Assembly: GCF_034119865.1 (NCBI RefSeq)
Contig: NZ_CP139421.1
Span: forward strand, 1 to 64,000
Reading direction: 5' to 3'
From: Algoriphagus sp. NG3
Lineage (GTDB): Bacteria > Bacteroidota > Bacteroidia > Cytophagales > Cyclobacteriaceae
DNA length: 64,000 nucleotides
Below are positions 26,410 through 36,076 of this stretch, piece by piece. The notes beneath the pieces were generated by a model. The model saw nothing but the letters and a program-made list of their open reading frames with translations, did not search any database and was not told where the DNA came from. Both the position numbers and the translations under genes were made by a program. Within the stretch, counting starts at the first letter, position 1. Every line of letters starts with the position of its first letter.

Positions 26410-28986
26410 TCATTCCTCTGGAGGCTTACCTTCAGAGGAGTTTTTGTTTTTATCCCCTGGATCATTGTTTTGATCCGCATCTAGTCGTTCAGGGCTGATG
26501 TCTTCGCCAGGCCTAGAAATATTTTCTTGCCAATTGGATGGGATGGATTTTAAATAAAGGTCTCTTTTCGGAAATGGGATTTCAATGGAGTATTCAGCGA
26601 ATTTTTCAAAAATTGTAGACATCACTTCTGCCCGTACATCCACCCAGATGTCCATACTTTCTACCCAGAATAATACCCGAAAATCCACCGAGCTTTCATT
26701 GAAAGTCTGCATATATACACGTGGGGATGGGGCCTTCATGATTCGTTCGCCTTTCAATACCTCTTCCAAAACGGATTTGACTAACTTCATATCTGAACCG
26801 TAGCCCACTCCGATAATCAGCTCCACTCTTCTCTTTTTATCTGAAAGAGTCCAATTAATTAAGCTTTGCGAGAGCAAATCACCATTTGGCACTACGATTT
26901 CAGAACCATCATAGGCCTGGATTTTACTGGCCCTGATACCCACATCTTTTACAGTGCCGGCATTCATACCTACCTGGATTTCATCACCGATCTGAATAGG
27001 ACGCTCGAAAGCAAGGATGATACCCGATACCAGGTTGTTGATAATCGTCTGTAAGCCAAAACCTATGCCTACCGATAAGGCTCCCAGTACGATAGCGACT
27101 TTGTCCAGTGGGATCTTGGCAGCAGTCATGCCTATGAAAAAGCCGATGATAAGCACAGCTAGGCGAATCAAGAGCACAGAACTCCCCAATCGCTGTTTTC
27201 TGGATATTGCTGTTTTTTGATCTTTTACGGAGGCAAAATAGGCTATGTTATTAGCGAGAAAGGTGGAGATATATAGAATTATCCCAAACAGAAGAATGCT
27301 CCCGAACTGAAAAACGGTCGCCCCCAGCGTCCTGTCCTTTAATAGAAATTCTGAGACCCAGGCATATGTTTCATCGAAAAAACCCAGATGCCAAAACACC
27401 CCGTAAATCCAGCTGGTAATGGCAAAAGCATAAAGAATACCTTTTGTGCGCTTCTGCAGATCCTGAAAATCAAAATAGGAGGTGAATACATCGCTTTCTT
27501 TTTTACTATGTTCTATAAATAGATAAATAGCTTCCAGAAATACGTTGACAAATAGGTATAAGCCGATTGCCCTATAAAAAAGAACAACGCCAGTGACCGC
27601 ATAGGTTTTGGATAGATTAAAGCGTCCAAACATATTGCTAAAGAGGGCGAAAGTTTCGATAAGAATCAGAAAAATGGCAAGGTACTTTAGGAAGTTATGA
27701 TGCTTGTCCTTGATCTTCATGACATACTTGAGAAGCAAAATCCCCATTCCAATAAAAATCAGAGAGGAAAGCAGGATAAACCATCTCTCCTGATACATCG
27801 CCTTCCAATTCAAGCCACTAATGGCCAAAATCAGGTAGGGCAGCAAAAAGGCAAACCATAGTTTGTTGAAGTAGGCGCCAAATTGTTCTTTGATCAGAAA
27901 ACTCGAAGCTATCACCATAAAAAGGGATAGTAAGGATATAAATACTAATGGAGGCTTTTGGAAAATTATTAAAAATATAGGTAGAAGGATCAGTAACGTG
28001 GAAGAGAAGGTATGTCGCTTGAAGTATTTTACCCGGTCGAATATTAGTGTGGCAAACTCCTTTTGGCTAGCTATAATTTTGAGGGTTGATTTGATTTTCC
28101 AATAAGAGAGAATCAGCAATATGCTACAGATAAGAAACGTGTATTTTGTGCGCTCAACATACGCCTTCATCAAGTTGAAGTTGAGCTGGAAAGAAGCATT
28201 TGTTGCCGAAGATAGCGTTGCGAGTTTGGGATAGTTGATGGGTTCCCATAGGTAATTGATCTCTTTTGTCCAATATTGTCTATCCAGTCTTTTTTTGGTT
28301 TGGTTCAAGTACTGCTTCAGCGCAAGAAAAACCATAGCGTTTTCAGATACCTTTGCCTGATAGCGCGCAGTCAGAATTTCTTGTTGTAGATAAATGCTAT
28401 CTACTTTCCTTAAGGATTCCTTGAGTAATTTGAATTCGTGGTTAATAGACGGTATCAGGGAGGTGTCTCGAAGGGTCATCTGAAAAAGTGAGTCCGCTTT
28501 TATTTTATGTAGTTTTTCCCCCGCTTGTGAGAGGTTGTCAACCCGTTCTTGAATTTTTCTCTGGTACTCATTATTCATGTCTCCCGCTGTGGAAACCAGG
28601 TTCTCCATTCCTATCAAATAGCGGTGGTTCAGGTAGTCTGCGTCTTCTTCTGTCTGGGACTTTATTCTACTGGCCAGTTGATTGATGTAGGGTAGTCTGT
28701 CATACATTTCCAGGGTGTCCAGAGATTCAGCTAACTGTATGCTGAGCTCGCTTAAGTCGTACGCATACCGCTGGGCTTTATTGATCATTTGCGTAAGCAC
28801 CGCTCCGGGGGACTTTGTGGCTTTCGGAGGGGTGTTGATGGTGTCACTGAATGTGAAGAGTGTATCTATCGCAGTTATGGATGTATTGGGGGGCGGCGGG
28901 GAACTGTTGGATGTACTTGTCTCTTGTCCGATACTACTGTGGAGAAAAGAAAAGAAGATCAACAAGACGAGTAAATAGTACTTCAT
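26410..28986 (-). CDS. Large MscS-family mechanosensitive channel
   Basis: An 858-residue inner membrane channel that opens under osmotic tension. A signal peptide (LLVLLIFFSFLHSSIGQ region) is followed by a helical, coiled-coil-rich periplasmic domain of ~250 residues and about ten membrane helices. The MscS core comes near residues 615-790: LGALSVGIGFGLQTIINNLV pore helix, FERPIQIGDEIQVG, AYDGSEIVVPNGDLLSQSLINW. A charged, Asp/Asn/Lys-rich C-tail ends the protein. The long N-terminal part puts it closer to MscK/MscM-type channels than to short MscS. The final codons overlap the cold-shock terminator. Confidence 0.93.
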   Translation of the reverse strand: MKYYLLVLLIFFSFLHSSIGQETSTSNSSPPPPNTSITAIDTLFTFSDTINTPPKATKSPGAVLTQMINKAQRYAYDLSELSIQLAESLDTLEMYDRLPYINQLASRIKSQTEEDADYLNHRYLIGMENLVSTAGDMNNEYQRKIQERVDNLSQAGEKLHKIKADSLFQMTLRDTSLIPSINHEFKLLKESLRKVDSIYLQQEILTARYQAKVSENAMVFLALKQYLNQTKKRLDRQYWTKEINYLWEPINYPKLATLSSATNASFQLNFNLMKAYVERTKYTFLICSILLILSYWKIKSTLKIIASQKEFATLIFDRVKYFKRHTFSSTLLILLPIFLIIFQKPPLVFISLLSLFMVIASSFLIKEQFGAYFNKLWFAFLLPYLILAISGLNWKAMYQERWFILLSSLIFIGMGILLLKYVMKIKDKHHNFLKYLAIFLILIETFALFSNMFGRFNLSKTYAVTGVVLFYRAIGLYLFVNVFLEAIYLFIEHSKKESDVFTSYFDFQDLQKRTKGILYAFAITSWIYGVFWHLGFFDETYAWVSEFLLKDRTLGATVFQFGSILLFGIILYISTFLANNIAYFASVKDQKTAISRKQRLGSSVLLIRLAVLIIGFFIGMTAAKIPLDKVAIVLGALSVGIGFGLQTIINNLVSGIILAFERPIQIGDEIQVGMNAGTVKDVGIRASKIQAYDGSEIVVPNGDLLSQSLINWTLSDKKRRVELIIGVGYGSDMKLVKSVLEEVLKGERIMKAPSPRVYMQTFNESSVDFRVLFWVESMDIWVDVRAEVMSTIFEKFAEYSIEIPFPKRDLYLKSIPSNWQENISRPGEDISPERLDADQNNDPGDKNKNSSEGKPPEE
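26415..26451 (+). terminator. Terminator of the cold-shock gene, inside the mscS-like coding end
   Basis: CCTCTGGAGG (26415-26424) pairs with CCTTCAGAGG (26429-26438) over all 10 positions (one G-T pair), with a CTTA loop, followed by AG and TTTTTGTTTTT. It reads on the plus strand, yet it lies entirely within the last codons of the minus-strand channel gene. Confidence 0.8.
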
Positions 28987-29511
28987 AAAAATTTATTTCC
29001 TTTAATATACTCAAAATAGACAATTAACGAATTCAGCGTCTTTACCATAAAGGGCAGAGGGTGTCCGGATACTTCGAATTATTTCTTCCTTCAAATTCCT
29101 GAAGCGCCTGATTCCTTAAAAACATGAACCCGCATACTGCGTTAGAAATAATAAGTTCGATTAATTGAACACATGTAAATATAAATTAGGAAGGATTGGC
29201 CATCTCTTCCCTACCAAATTTACATAGTAAATCCGTTTTGTAAAATGAAAGACCTGATTGACTGAGGATCCATGAATGAAGTGCTGCTGGCTGCTAAAAC
29301 CAGCTTAATGGCATAGAGTTTACCGCAGAGACTGATCATGGTTTTATCGAAGATAGTTGCTGTTGGGATTTTATGGGCAAAGGGCTTAAAAAGCGGTTAA
29401 TTCATGTTAATTTGGAATGTCGGCTTGCTGTTCAGGTCCAATATTTGAACCTATGTCCAGTATAAGAGTTGTATAAATGTCTATCTTAAACCTAATTATA
29501 ATAAAGTACAT
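28987..29511. other. Gene-free divergent region between the channel and HtrA genes
   Basis: 525 bp between divergent genes. No credible open frame, tRNA or strong hairpin is visible; it presumably holds both promoters. A GAACCCGCATACTGCG stretch near 29127 looks like decayed repeat sequence but has no partner in the window that I could find. Confidence 0.4.
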
Positions 29512-31017
29512 ATGAGCAAAAAACAATTCTTTCTAGGAATGCTTCTTGCCTCTTTAATAGGGGGCATAGTTGCCTTAGCGGGTGTTAGCTTTCTCTCTCA
29601 ATCACAGAATGCCACAAGCTTTGATGAAAAGCAGCAGGCGAGTTTTGTGAATTTACTTTCAGGCAAGGATTTTACTGTCCCTGATGGAATCAATTTTGTT
29701 GCCTCTGCGGAAATCGTCACTCCTGCAGTGGTGCATGTGAAGAGCAAAATCGCCTATCCTCAAAGCGGCAGAATGCAACGGGATCCCCTACAGGAATTTT
29801 TCGGAATACCACCTCAGGGCGGCAGGGGATCTGGCCCTGGCAGCAGAGCCATGCCAATCAGTTCCGGTTCGGGTGTCATAATTTCTTCTGACGGCTATAT
29901 TGTCACTAATAATCATGTGGTGGATAAAGCCACTGAAGTTGAGATTTCTTTGGAGAACAATAAGCGATTCATAGCAAAAGTCATAGGCACGGATCCAACT
30001 ACTGATCTTGCATTGCTGAAAATAGAAGCAACCAATCTCCCATTTGTAAGATTTGGTGACTCGGATAATACCAGGATCGGTGAATGGGTGTTGGCAGTAG
30101 GAAATCCATTTGACCTTACTTCTACGGTTACTGCCGGTATTATTTCAGCAAAAGCAAGGAATATTGGCATTCTAAGAGATGTTGAAAACAACTTGTCTAT
30201 TGAATCGTTCCTTCAGACCGATGCGGTAGTCAATCCTGGTAATTCAGGGGGTGCACTGGTGAATCTGGCGGGTGAATTAATCGGGATCAATACAGCGATA
30301 GCATCCCAGACAGGTACGTTTAACGGTTATTCTTTTGCCGTCCCCAGTACGTTGGTGAAGAAGGTAATGGATGACCTGATGAACTTTGGCACTGTACAAA
30401 GAGGATTGCTGGGAGTGAATATCCAAAATGTCAGCCCTGAGCTTGCTGATTATTTGGAGGAAAACTTCCCTGTAGAGCAGGGTGTGTATGTGGGCGGAGT
30501 AAACGAAAACAGCGGTGGGGCTGAAGCCGGTCTCAAAAAAGGAGACATTATCATCAGTGTCGATGGCCGTGCCACAAACAATGTGGCGAACCTACAGGAA
30601 ATGGTTGCCAGAAAACGCCCCGGTGACAAGGTGGAAGTGGAATATATCAGAAATGGTAAAACCCATAAAACTACGGCTACTCTGAAAAACTTCTCAGGTG
30701 ATACAGAAATTGTAAGGCGGGAAATCCCGAAAACCTATGAATACGAAGGGGTTGTTTTTGAGGATGTAAGCGATAAGGTTAAAAGCCAACTTGAGATTGC
30801 CGGTGGTGCCGTAATATCTGGTGTCAACGGGGGTAAGTGGGGCAGAGCCGGGGCCAGACCTGGATTTATCATAACTTCTGTTATCTCCGAAAGCGGTAGG
30901 ACAAAAATCACTGATGTGGAAAATCTGCTGGAAGTCTTGGAGGCCAACAATGGAGAGCCATTAGTGGTGCTTGGTATGTTCCAGGACGGAACAGAGTATT
31001 ACTTTGAGGTCGAATAA
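29512..31017 (+). CDS. HtrA/DegP-family periplasmic serine protease (S1C)
   Basis: Envelope quality-control protease of 501 residues. An N-terminal membrane/signal segment (LGMLLASLIGGIVALAGVSFL) leads into a Gly/Gln-rich linker and the trypsin-like domain with His135 (VTNNHVVD), Asp165 (TTDLALLKI) and Ser245 (GNSGGAL). PDZ1 follows (GVYVGGVNENSGGAEAGLKKG); a second, divergent PDZ ends the protein. It is paralogous to 12729-14180. A strong terminator follows, so it is a single-gene transcript. Confidence 0.94.
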   Translation: MSKKQFFLGMLLASLIGGIVALAGVSFLSQSQNATSFDEKQQASFVNLLSGKDFTVPDGINFVASAEIVTPAVVHVKSKIAYPQSGRMQRDPLQEFFGIPPQGGRGSGPGSRAMPISSGSGVIISSDGYIVTNNHVVDKATEVEISLENNKRFIAKVIGTDPTTDLALLKIEATNLPFVRFGDSDNTRIGEWVLAVGNPFDLTSTVTAGIISAKARNIGILRDVENNLSIESFLQTDAVVNPGNSGGALVNLAGELIGINTAIASQTGTFNGYSFAVPSTLVKKVMDDLMNFGTVQRGLLGVNIQNVSPELADYLEENFPVEQGVYVGGVNENSGGAEAGLKKGDIIISVDGRATNNVANLQEMVARKRPGDKVEVEYIRNGKTHKTTATLKNFSGDTEIVRREIPKTYEYEGVVFEDVSDKVKSQLEIAGGAVISGVNGGKWGRAGARPGFIITSVISESGRTKITDVENLLEVLEANNGEPLVVLGMFQDGTEYYFEVE

Positions 31018-31043
31018 TCAAAGAAACTGAGAGTACAGAACAC

Positions 31044-31074
31044 AGGCCGGTGATTTTTCATCGGCCTTTTTTTT
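31044..31074 (+). terminator. Intrinsic terminator of the HtrA gene
   Basis: AGGCCGGTGA (31044-31053) pairs with TCATCGGCCT (31058-31067), 10 bp with one G-T pair, followed by seven or more T. Confidence 0.88.
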
Positions 31075-31135
31075 AGACAGCAGCGGCATTGAAGGCAAGA
31101 TTTCCTAATTTACTTTTCAATCAAACCCTCAACCT

Positions 31136-32428
31136 ATGAATAAGAAATACATTGCTATTAGCTGTTTTGTTTTCACACTTTTATTGAGCGTAAATAGCTA
31201 TGCTCAGAGTCCTTCAACTGTTGTTTCTCCACAGGGGAAACAACCTTTACAAGGGATGTCCGCAGAGCGCTTGAGCCGTATAGATCAGATGCTTGAAGAT
31301 GCCATCAGCTCAGATCAGATCCCTGGAGTAGTTGCTATGATAGTGAAAGACGGTAAAATAGTATATCATGAAGCCAAGGGGTTGGCAGATGCTACTACAG
31401 GGAAAACAATGGTAAAAGATCAGGTTTTTAGGATTGCCTCGCAATCAAAAGCCATCACCTCCACGGCTGTAATGATGCTTTGGGAGGAGGGAAAATTCCA
31501 AATGGATGATCCAATATCCAAGTATATCCCTGAATTTGCAGAACCTCAGGTTCTGACAGGCTTCCGATATGGCGACACTACATTTTCTTCCCGGCCTGCT
31601 TCCCGGGCCATCACTATCCGGGATTTGATTACCCATACTTCAGGTATAGGGTATGGTGTGATCGATGGAGATGAGCGGATGAAAATGATCTACCATAAGG
31701 CCGGAATTGTGGACTTGTTTACCACTGAGCCGGTCAGAATCGGAGAGAACATTAAGAAGCTTGCCAAACTCCCACTTCATCATGATCCTGGAACAAAATT
31801 CACCTACAGTGAAGGGCTGGATGTGCTAGGTTATTTTATAGAAGTTGTTTCAGGAATGCCTTTTGACCAATTTCTTCAAACCAGGGTTTTTGACCCCATC
31901 GGTATGAAAAACACGGGGTTTTACCTAAATGACTCCCAAGGTGAAAAACTGGTCACTGTTCACAGGAAAGTCAATAATCAATGGGAAGCTTTTCCGGTGA
32001 CCTTTTACGATCCGGATTACCCCAAAAAAGGAGCAAAAACTTACTTCTCCGGCGGGGCAGGACTATCATCTACCGCTGAAGATTATGCCAAATTCCTTCA
32101 GATGTACCTCAATGGAGGTGTATATAATGGGAATAGATTGCTCAGTCCCACGACCATCAAAGCCATCATGAGTAACCAGGTGGGGGATTTACTGGGTGAC
32201 GGGGGCAAGGACTATGGACTGGCTTTTGGGCTGGTGGATGAAAATGGGGTAGCCAAAGGAGGTATTGGTAGCTTGGGTACTTTTGACTGGGGAGGATACT
32301 TCAATACACAGTATTTTGCCGATCCAGTGACCGGTACTATTGGGATCCTTATGAAGCAGACTCAGGGCAATACCGGGGATGAGACAGGCTGGAAGTTTAG
32401 ACAGATGGTGTTTTCAGCTGTAGAATAA
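31136..32428 (+). CDS. Serine beta-lactamase-fold hydrolase (class C/EstB-like)
   Basis: An exported 430-residue member of the serine beta-lactamase/penicillin-binding-protein-like hydrolases. A signal peptide ends near NSYAQS. The SxxK motif is SQSK (S102-K105) in RIASQSKAITSTAV, and the second motif is YSE (Y224) in the place of Y-x-N. HTSGIGYG and FSGGAGLSSTAEDYAKFLQM are typical of the Pfam beta-lactamase/EstB group. Most relatives are esterases or peptidases rather than resistance enzymes, so a drug-resistance role should not be assumed. It converges on the DUF6600 gene across a hairpin element. Confidence 0.88.
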   Translation: MNKKYIAISCFVFTLLLSVNSYAQSPSTVVSPQGKQPLQGMSAERLSRIDQMLEDAISSDQIPGVVAMIVKDGKIVYHEAKGLADATTGKTMVKDQVFRIASQSKAITSTAVMMLWEEGKFQMDDPISKYIPEFAEPQVLTGFRYGDTTFSSRPASRAITIRDLITHTSGIGYGVIDGDERMKMIYHKAGIVDLFTTEPVRIGENIKKLAKLPLHHDPGTKFTYSEGLDVLGYFIEVVSGMPFDQFLQTRVFDPIGMKNTGFYLNDSQGEKLVTVHRKVNNQWEAFPVTFYDPDYPKKGAKTYFSGGAGLSSTAEDYAKFLQMYLNGGVYNGNRLLSPTTIKAIMSNQVGDLLGDGGKDYGLAFGLVDENGVAKGGIGSLGTFDWGGYFNTQYFADPVTGTIGILMKQTQGNTGDETGWKFRQMVFSAVE

Positions 32429-32548
32429 GAATCAATATGATTTTCCACCTCATGATGGGCTTTACATATTCTGTTTCTTGATAAAATAGTTTTGTTTTCT
32501 TCGGAAACCTCTGTGATCCTTGTGGGTGAAAAGCTTCATGTCATAAAA

Positions 32549-32675
32549 AAAAGAGGCTGTCTCATAAGTAAGTTTTCTTGTCAGGCTGAGCGAAGTCGAA
32601 GCCTTTAATGCGCTAATTAAGCCCATTTCGACTTCGCTCAATGTGACAATTATGAGTTATGAGACAGCCTCTTTT
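32549..32675. repeat. 127-bp long-inverted-repeat element between convergent genes
   Basis: The outer arms AAAAGAGGCTGTCTCATAA (32549-32567) and TTATGAGACAGCCTCTTTT (32657-32675) are perfect 19-bp inverted repeats. Inside, TGAGCGAAGTCGAA and TTCGACTTCGCTCA form a second long arm pair. The whole unit can fold into one long hairpin. The ends resemble those of Bacteroidota insertion sequences and MITEs. With A and T tracts at its tips it could also end transcription from both sides, between the hydrolase and DUF6600 genes. Confidence 0.7.
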
Positions 32676-32694
32676 CAATAGGAATTGTCCGAGA

Positions 32695-34071
32695 TTAATT
32701 ATTCCCTCTGGTCTTGGAGCTGCTTCTAGAGGAGGAGCTGCTAGAAGATCTGGATGTTGAGGCCGGGGCGGTTCTGGAACCTGAAGAGCTTTTTACTGTA
32801 GTAGAACTACGGCTAGGTGCCGGAGTGGCTTTTCGGGTCTGTGCAGGAGCGCTTTTTACTGTCGGACTCGAAGATTGGGGTCTGCTGGACGCAGGTTGGG
32901 TTCTAGTTTGAGTTGATCTTTGTGCAGGTGCAGACTGAGTCCGTGGCTGGGTCGATCTCTGTGCAGGAGATACCGTCTGGGTTCTGGTTTGGGCCGGGGA
33001 AGCCTTAGTTTCTCTGCTTGAGCCAGATCTGCTCGCCGGCGCAGAAGTTCGGGAATCAGTACTTCTGGAATTAGTCGGTGCAGTTGTTCGGGTCTGGTTA
33101 CCAGAGTAAGGCTTCGTTTCGAAGGCACTGCCTTTCGAAGTGGAATTTGACCTACTTGGAGTTGTGGCAGGCTGAACAGAACGGGAAGATCCTGCAGTTG
33201 TTGTGGCCGGTCTGCCCGATACAGATTCTGATCTGCTATTGACTCTTGAAGGAGTAGCGGTAGGTTGGGTTCTGGCTTCACCTGACGACAGTACTCTGGA
33301 GGGTCTGGCTGATGTAGAGGTGCCTCTTGCGCTTTGCAAGTCAGGTCTATATGCCCTCACTGCATTTCTGGAAGCCACTGTTCTGCCTGGGGCTTTGCTG
33401 CTTTCCAATCTGCGTTCAGGATAGGATCTTTTGGTCACCCGTTCGATTTCCCTTCTAGGAGGTCCTGCATAGTATTTATTGTTATTGTAAACTACCGTAT
33501 GATTGATGATGGTAGTGTTATTGTAGATGTTTACCCGACGACCTCTTGGTACACAGTAACTGTAAACATTGCGGTACACAAATCTGTTTTGCGGTACAAA
33601 TACCCAATGGAAGGCCGGGATGTTTACTCTCACGCTTACACTGAAACCAGGCCCCATTGGAGCCCAACCATAGTATCCTCCTCCAGTTCTCCAGTCCACC
33701 CATGCCGGCCCCCATGTGTAATCGGGGATCCATGCCCAGCTCCTGTAGTTATCATCATAATACCACCTGCCATAATGGAAGGTAGCCCATCCCCAATCGT
33801 AGTCAGAAACCCACGTATTGCCATAGGATGTCATGACCCAGTGGCCGTTGGTGCCATAAGGATGGAAATCATCATATACGGCAGGCAGCCACACATAGCC
33901 ATATCTGGCATCTTTGACCCAATCACCATATGGCATCAATTCGTCATAGAATACCTGGAATGATACAGCAGCCGGGGCATCAGCCTTTGCGTTTTTAGGG
34001 CTAATCCAGAGAATTGTCAGGATTCCCATTAGTAGGTTTTTTATCCATCGAGGTACTTGCGGCGTTTTCAT
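32695..34071 (-). CDS. DUF6600 protein with Ser/Arg/Thr-rich tail
   Basis: A 458-residue exported protein. After a signal segment (LLMGILTILWISPKNAKA) residues ~35-175 are extremely rich in Trp, Tyr and Gly in a repeating pattern (YGDWVKDARYGYVWLP, GHWVMTSYGNTWVSDYDWGW, GRWYYDDNYRSWAWIPDYTWG), the hallmark of DUF6600. The remaining ~250 residues are low-complexity Ser/Arg/Thr/Ala/Pro/Gln and probably disordered and strongly basic. The family has no established function; the aromatic repeats suggest binding at the cell surface. It converges with the hydrolase gene. Confidence 0.82.
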   Translation of the reverse strand: MKTPQVPRWIKNLLMGILTILWISPKNAKADAPAAVSFQVFYDELMPYGDWVKDARYGYVWLPAVYDDFHPYGTNGHWVMTSYGNTWVSDYDWGWATFHYGRWYYDDNYRSWAWIPDYTWGPAWVDWRTGGGYYGWAPMGPGFSVSVRVNIPAFHWVFVPQNRFVYRNVYSYCVPRGRRVNIYNNTTIINHTVVYNNNKYYAGPPRREIERVTKRSYPERRLESSKAPGRTVASRNAVRAYRPDLQSARGTSTSARPSRVLSSGEARTQPTATPSRVNSRSESVSGRPATTTAGSSRSVQPATTPSRSNSTSKGSAFETKPYSGNQTRTTAPTNSRSTDSRTSAPASRSGSSRETKASPAQTRTQTVSPAQRSTQPRTQSAPAQRSTQTRTQPASSRPQSSSPTVKSAPAQTRKATPAPSRSSTTVKSSSGSRTAPASTSRSSSSSSSRSSSKTRGNN

Positions 34072-34747
34072 TTTACGTGGGTTTAGTGATTAAATAAATT
34101 ACTTAGGTACTTCAGTTGTGTAGTTGGTCGTTTTATTAATATCCTATTAAGAAGATGCGGTAATCTCGGAAAAGGATGCATGCATACTAAAACCAAAATC
34201 ACGCCAGTTTTTCAATCTTCTTTAAAATGGGGCGTGGTTTGGCTTTGTTTACGTGAAAAAATAACCAAATGGTTACATTTAATCTTGATTAATATCATAA
34301 TATGATGATTTTTTACGATACTTATTTAAAAAATTAAATTAACTCTTTTAGGGGGTGACAATAATTTTCGATAAAACCCAGATAGTTTTAGTATAAATGT
34401 GTCAGAAGGAGGGCAATGGATTTTTGGATATTAAACCTTAAATTTTCTTGAGAGTGTGGAATGGTGAAGCGTTTTGGTAAGGGAGGCTTCTAATAGTTTG
34501 AAGAAGATCTCGGCTACATTTAAAAAAAGTCAGTATTTGTGGATAGCGATGGTGATCTCTTTCAGGCAAGCAGGAGACGGCTATAGTAAGGAATGGGGAC
34601 TGCTAAAAATGGGATGTCAATCAGTTCCTTGTCAAATTAAATTTCAAGTAAGCCAAGGGCTTGACCTTCAGTCTAGCTCTTGGCAATTTTTGTTTGTTGT
34701 TTAAAGGGTCTTTTTGTTATGGATGATGCTGTTACTGCAGGCTTTAT
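34072..34747. other. Gene-free region between DUF6600 and carbonic anhydrase genes
   Basis: 676 bp. The first half is AT-rich and presumably carries the DUF6600 promoter. A 76-codon plus-strand frame at 34474-34704 lacks family resemblance and is not called. A weak GCCAAG...CTTGGC hairpin followed by a T-rich stretch lies near 34660-34695. Confidence 0.4.
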
Positions 34748-35392
34748 TTATTTGCCGAGTTTAATAGTGTCAGGGTAAAACGCTACCTGACCCGTAGGTA
34801 AGTCGTGGACTCCCCCTACAATTCCTATCTCTCCATTGTCAAGCATTTGTTTAATAATTGTACTTCTCTCAGTTATTGCTTTAACGGTTCTTTTCACATT
34901 GATTTCAGCTACATTTTCTACAAATTCCGGGTTTGAAGAATTCCTGTTTTCTTTGGTTTGTGTTTCGTCATTTACTGCTGGTCTTATTTTGGCAAGCAGT
35001 GCGGTCAAATTCCCCATTTCAACATGGTCACAAGCACCTTTGATTGCACCGCATTTCGTATGTCCGAGTACCACTATTATCTTCGAACCTGCTACTTTGC
35101 ATGCAAACTCAATACTTCCCAAAATATCCTCATTCACAATGTTTCCGGCAATACGCACGCTGAAAATATCGCCTAGACCCTGATCAAAAATCAACTCTGC
35201 GGAAGTTCTGCTGTCAATACAGCTCAAAATCACGGCGAATGGATGCTGTCCGTCTGAGGTTTCATTGGCTTGTTGCAAGAGATTTCGATTGGCCTTTAAA
35301 TTCTGGATAAATCTTTTGTTGCCTTCTTTTAATAATTCCATTGCCATAGCCGGAGTGATGGCGTCTTGAATTTCTTTTGTTAAGGTTTTCAT
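34748..35392 (-). CDS. Beta-class carbonic anhydrase
   Basis: Zinc enzyme that interconverts CO2 and bicarbonate. The 214-residue protein carries the beta-class ligand set: Cys58 with Asp60 and Arg62 in SCIDSR, then His111 and Cys114 in GHTKCGA. Other family marks are GNKRFIQN, FSVRIAGNIVNEDILGSIEFA and a C-terminal IGIVGGVHDLPTGQVAFY. No clear signal peptide is present, so a cytoplasmic location is likely. It belongs to a run of minus-strand genes but is separated from the next by 236 bp. Confidence 0.94.
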   Translation of the reverse strand: MKTLTKEIQDAITPAMAMELLKEGNKRFIQNLKANRNLLQQANETSDGQHPFAVILSCIDSRTSAELIFDQGLGDIFSVRIAGNIVNEDILGSIEFACKVAGSKIIVVLGHTKCGAIKGACDHVEMGNLTALLAKIRPAVNDETQTKENRNSSNPEFVENVAEINVKRTVKAITERSTIIKQMLDNGEIGIVGGVHDLPTGQVAFYPDTIKLGK

Positions 35393-35628
35393 GGGAGTTA
35401 TGGGATTTGATATTTTCTTTTGTATAGCTACTTGTATCCGGGTAAAGCAACAAAAGCAACGTAGAAGTTGGAAAACACTGTTGTTGACACTGCTTTTTTG
35501 GCATTCAGTTTTCCAGGCTCACCGTGCCTTTAGATTTGCTTTGTGAATATAGACCATAACGACGACCCTTCCAAAGGAGAGTTGCCAAGTATTCAGCGAT
35601 AACGATCAAAAACGTTTTCACTACCTAG

Positions 35629-36027
35629 CTATACGAGCTTATAGAGTATTGGCTGCGCACCAACATTATTTACGTAAAAATTGTCTAGCACATATTTTTT
35701 AAATGTTTTCTTGAAAAGCAATGAAGGCAAAATATCTAAGTAATTATCCCATCTACAATGGTTGATTATCGAGTATTCTGTTTTTTCCATTTCCAAAAAC
35801 AAAATGTTCTCTTCAAAGAATCGCATGATGAATTCTTTTCCGTCTCCGTTGAAACAAAATTTGACGATTCCCTTTCTTATAAATAAAAGCTCTTTTGAAT
35901 GCTTGTTGCTATAGGCTAGGTACTCGTTTTTGTTGACATGTTTTAGCTTTAGGATTCGCTCTAGTTCAGTTATTGTGGTCTCGTCTAGTTGAGACATCTT
36001 ATTGCAGAATTCAATAAACTCGTTCAT
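35629..36027 (-). pseudogene. Crp/Fnr-like N-terminal domain without DNA-binding domain (probably degraded)
   Basis: A 132-residue protein whose first ~75 residues resemble the cyclic-nucleotide-binding-like fold of Bacteroidota Crp/Fnr regulators (ELERILKLKHVNKNEYLAYSNKHSKELLFIRKGIVKFCFN). After IMRFFEENILF the sequence no longer follows the family, and it ends well short of the usual ~190 residues. No helix-turn-helix of the SYLGI..TLSRIR kind was found in the 200 bp downstream. It is 49 bp downstream of the quinone reductase gene. It is either a decayed regulator or a ligand-binding-only protein. Confidence 0.55.
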
Positions 36028-36076
36028 TGTTTGTGTCCATTCGGCTATATATCAGCTTTTTATTATCATCCAACTC

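Noticed and set aside
31136..32428. Antibiotic-resistance beta-lactamase
   Set aside because: SxxK and Y-S-E are present, but the protein resembles the broad esterase/peptidase branch; nothing points to drug hydrolysis.
34474..34704. 76-codon plus-strand frame upstream of carbonic anhydrase
   Set aside because: No recognisable domain, and it lies in an otherwise gene-free stretch with a weak hairpin inside.
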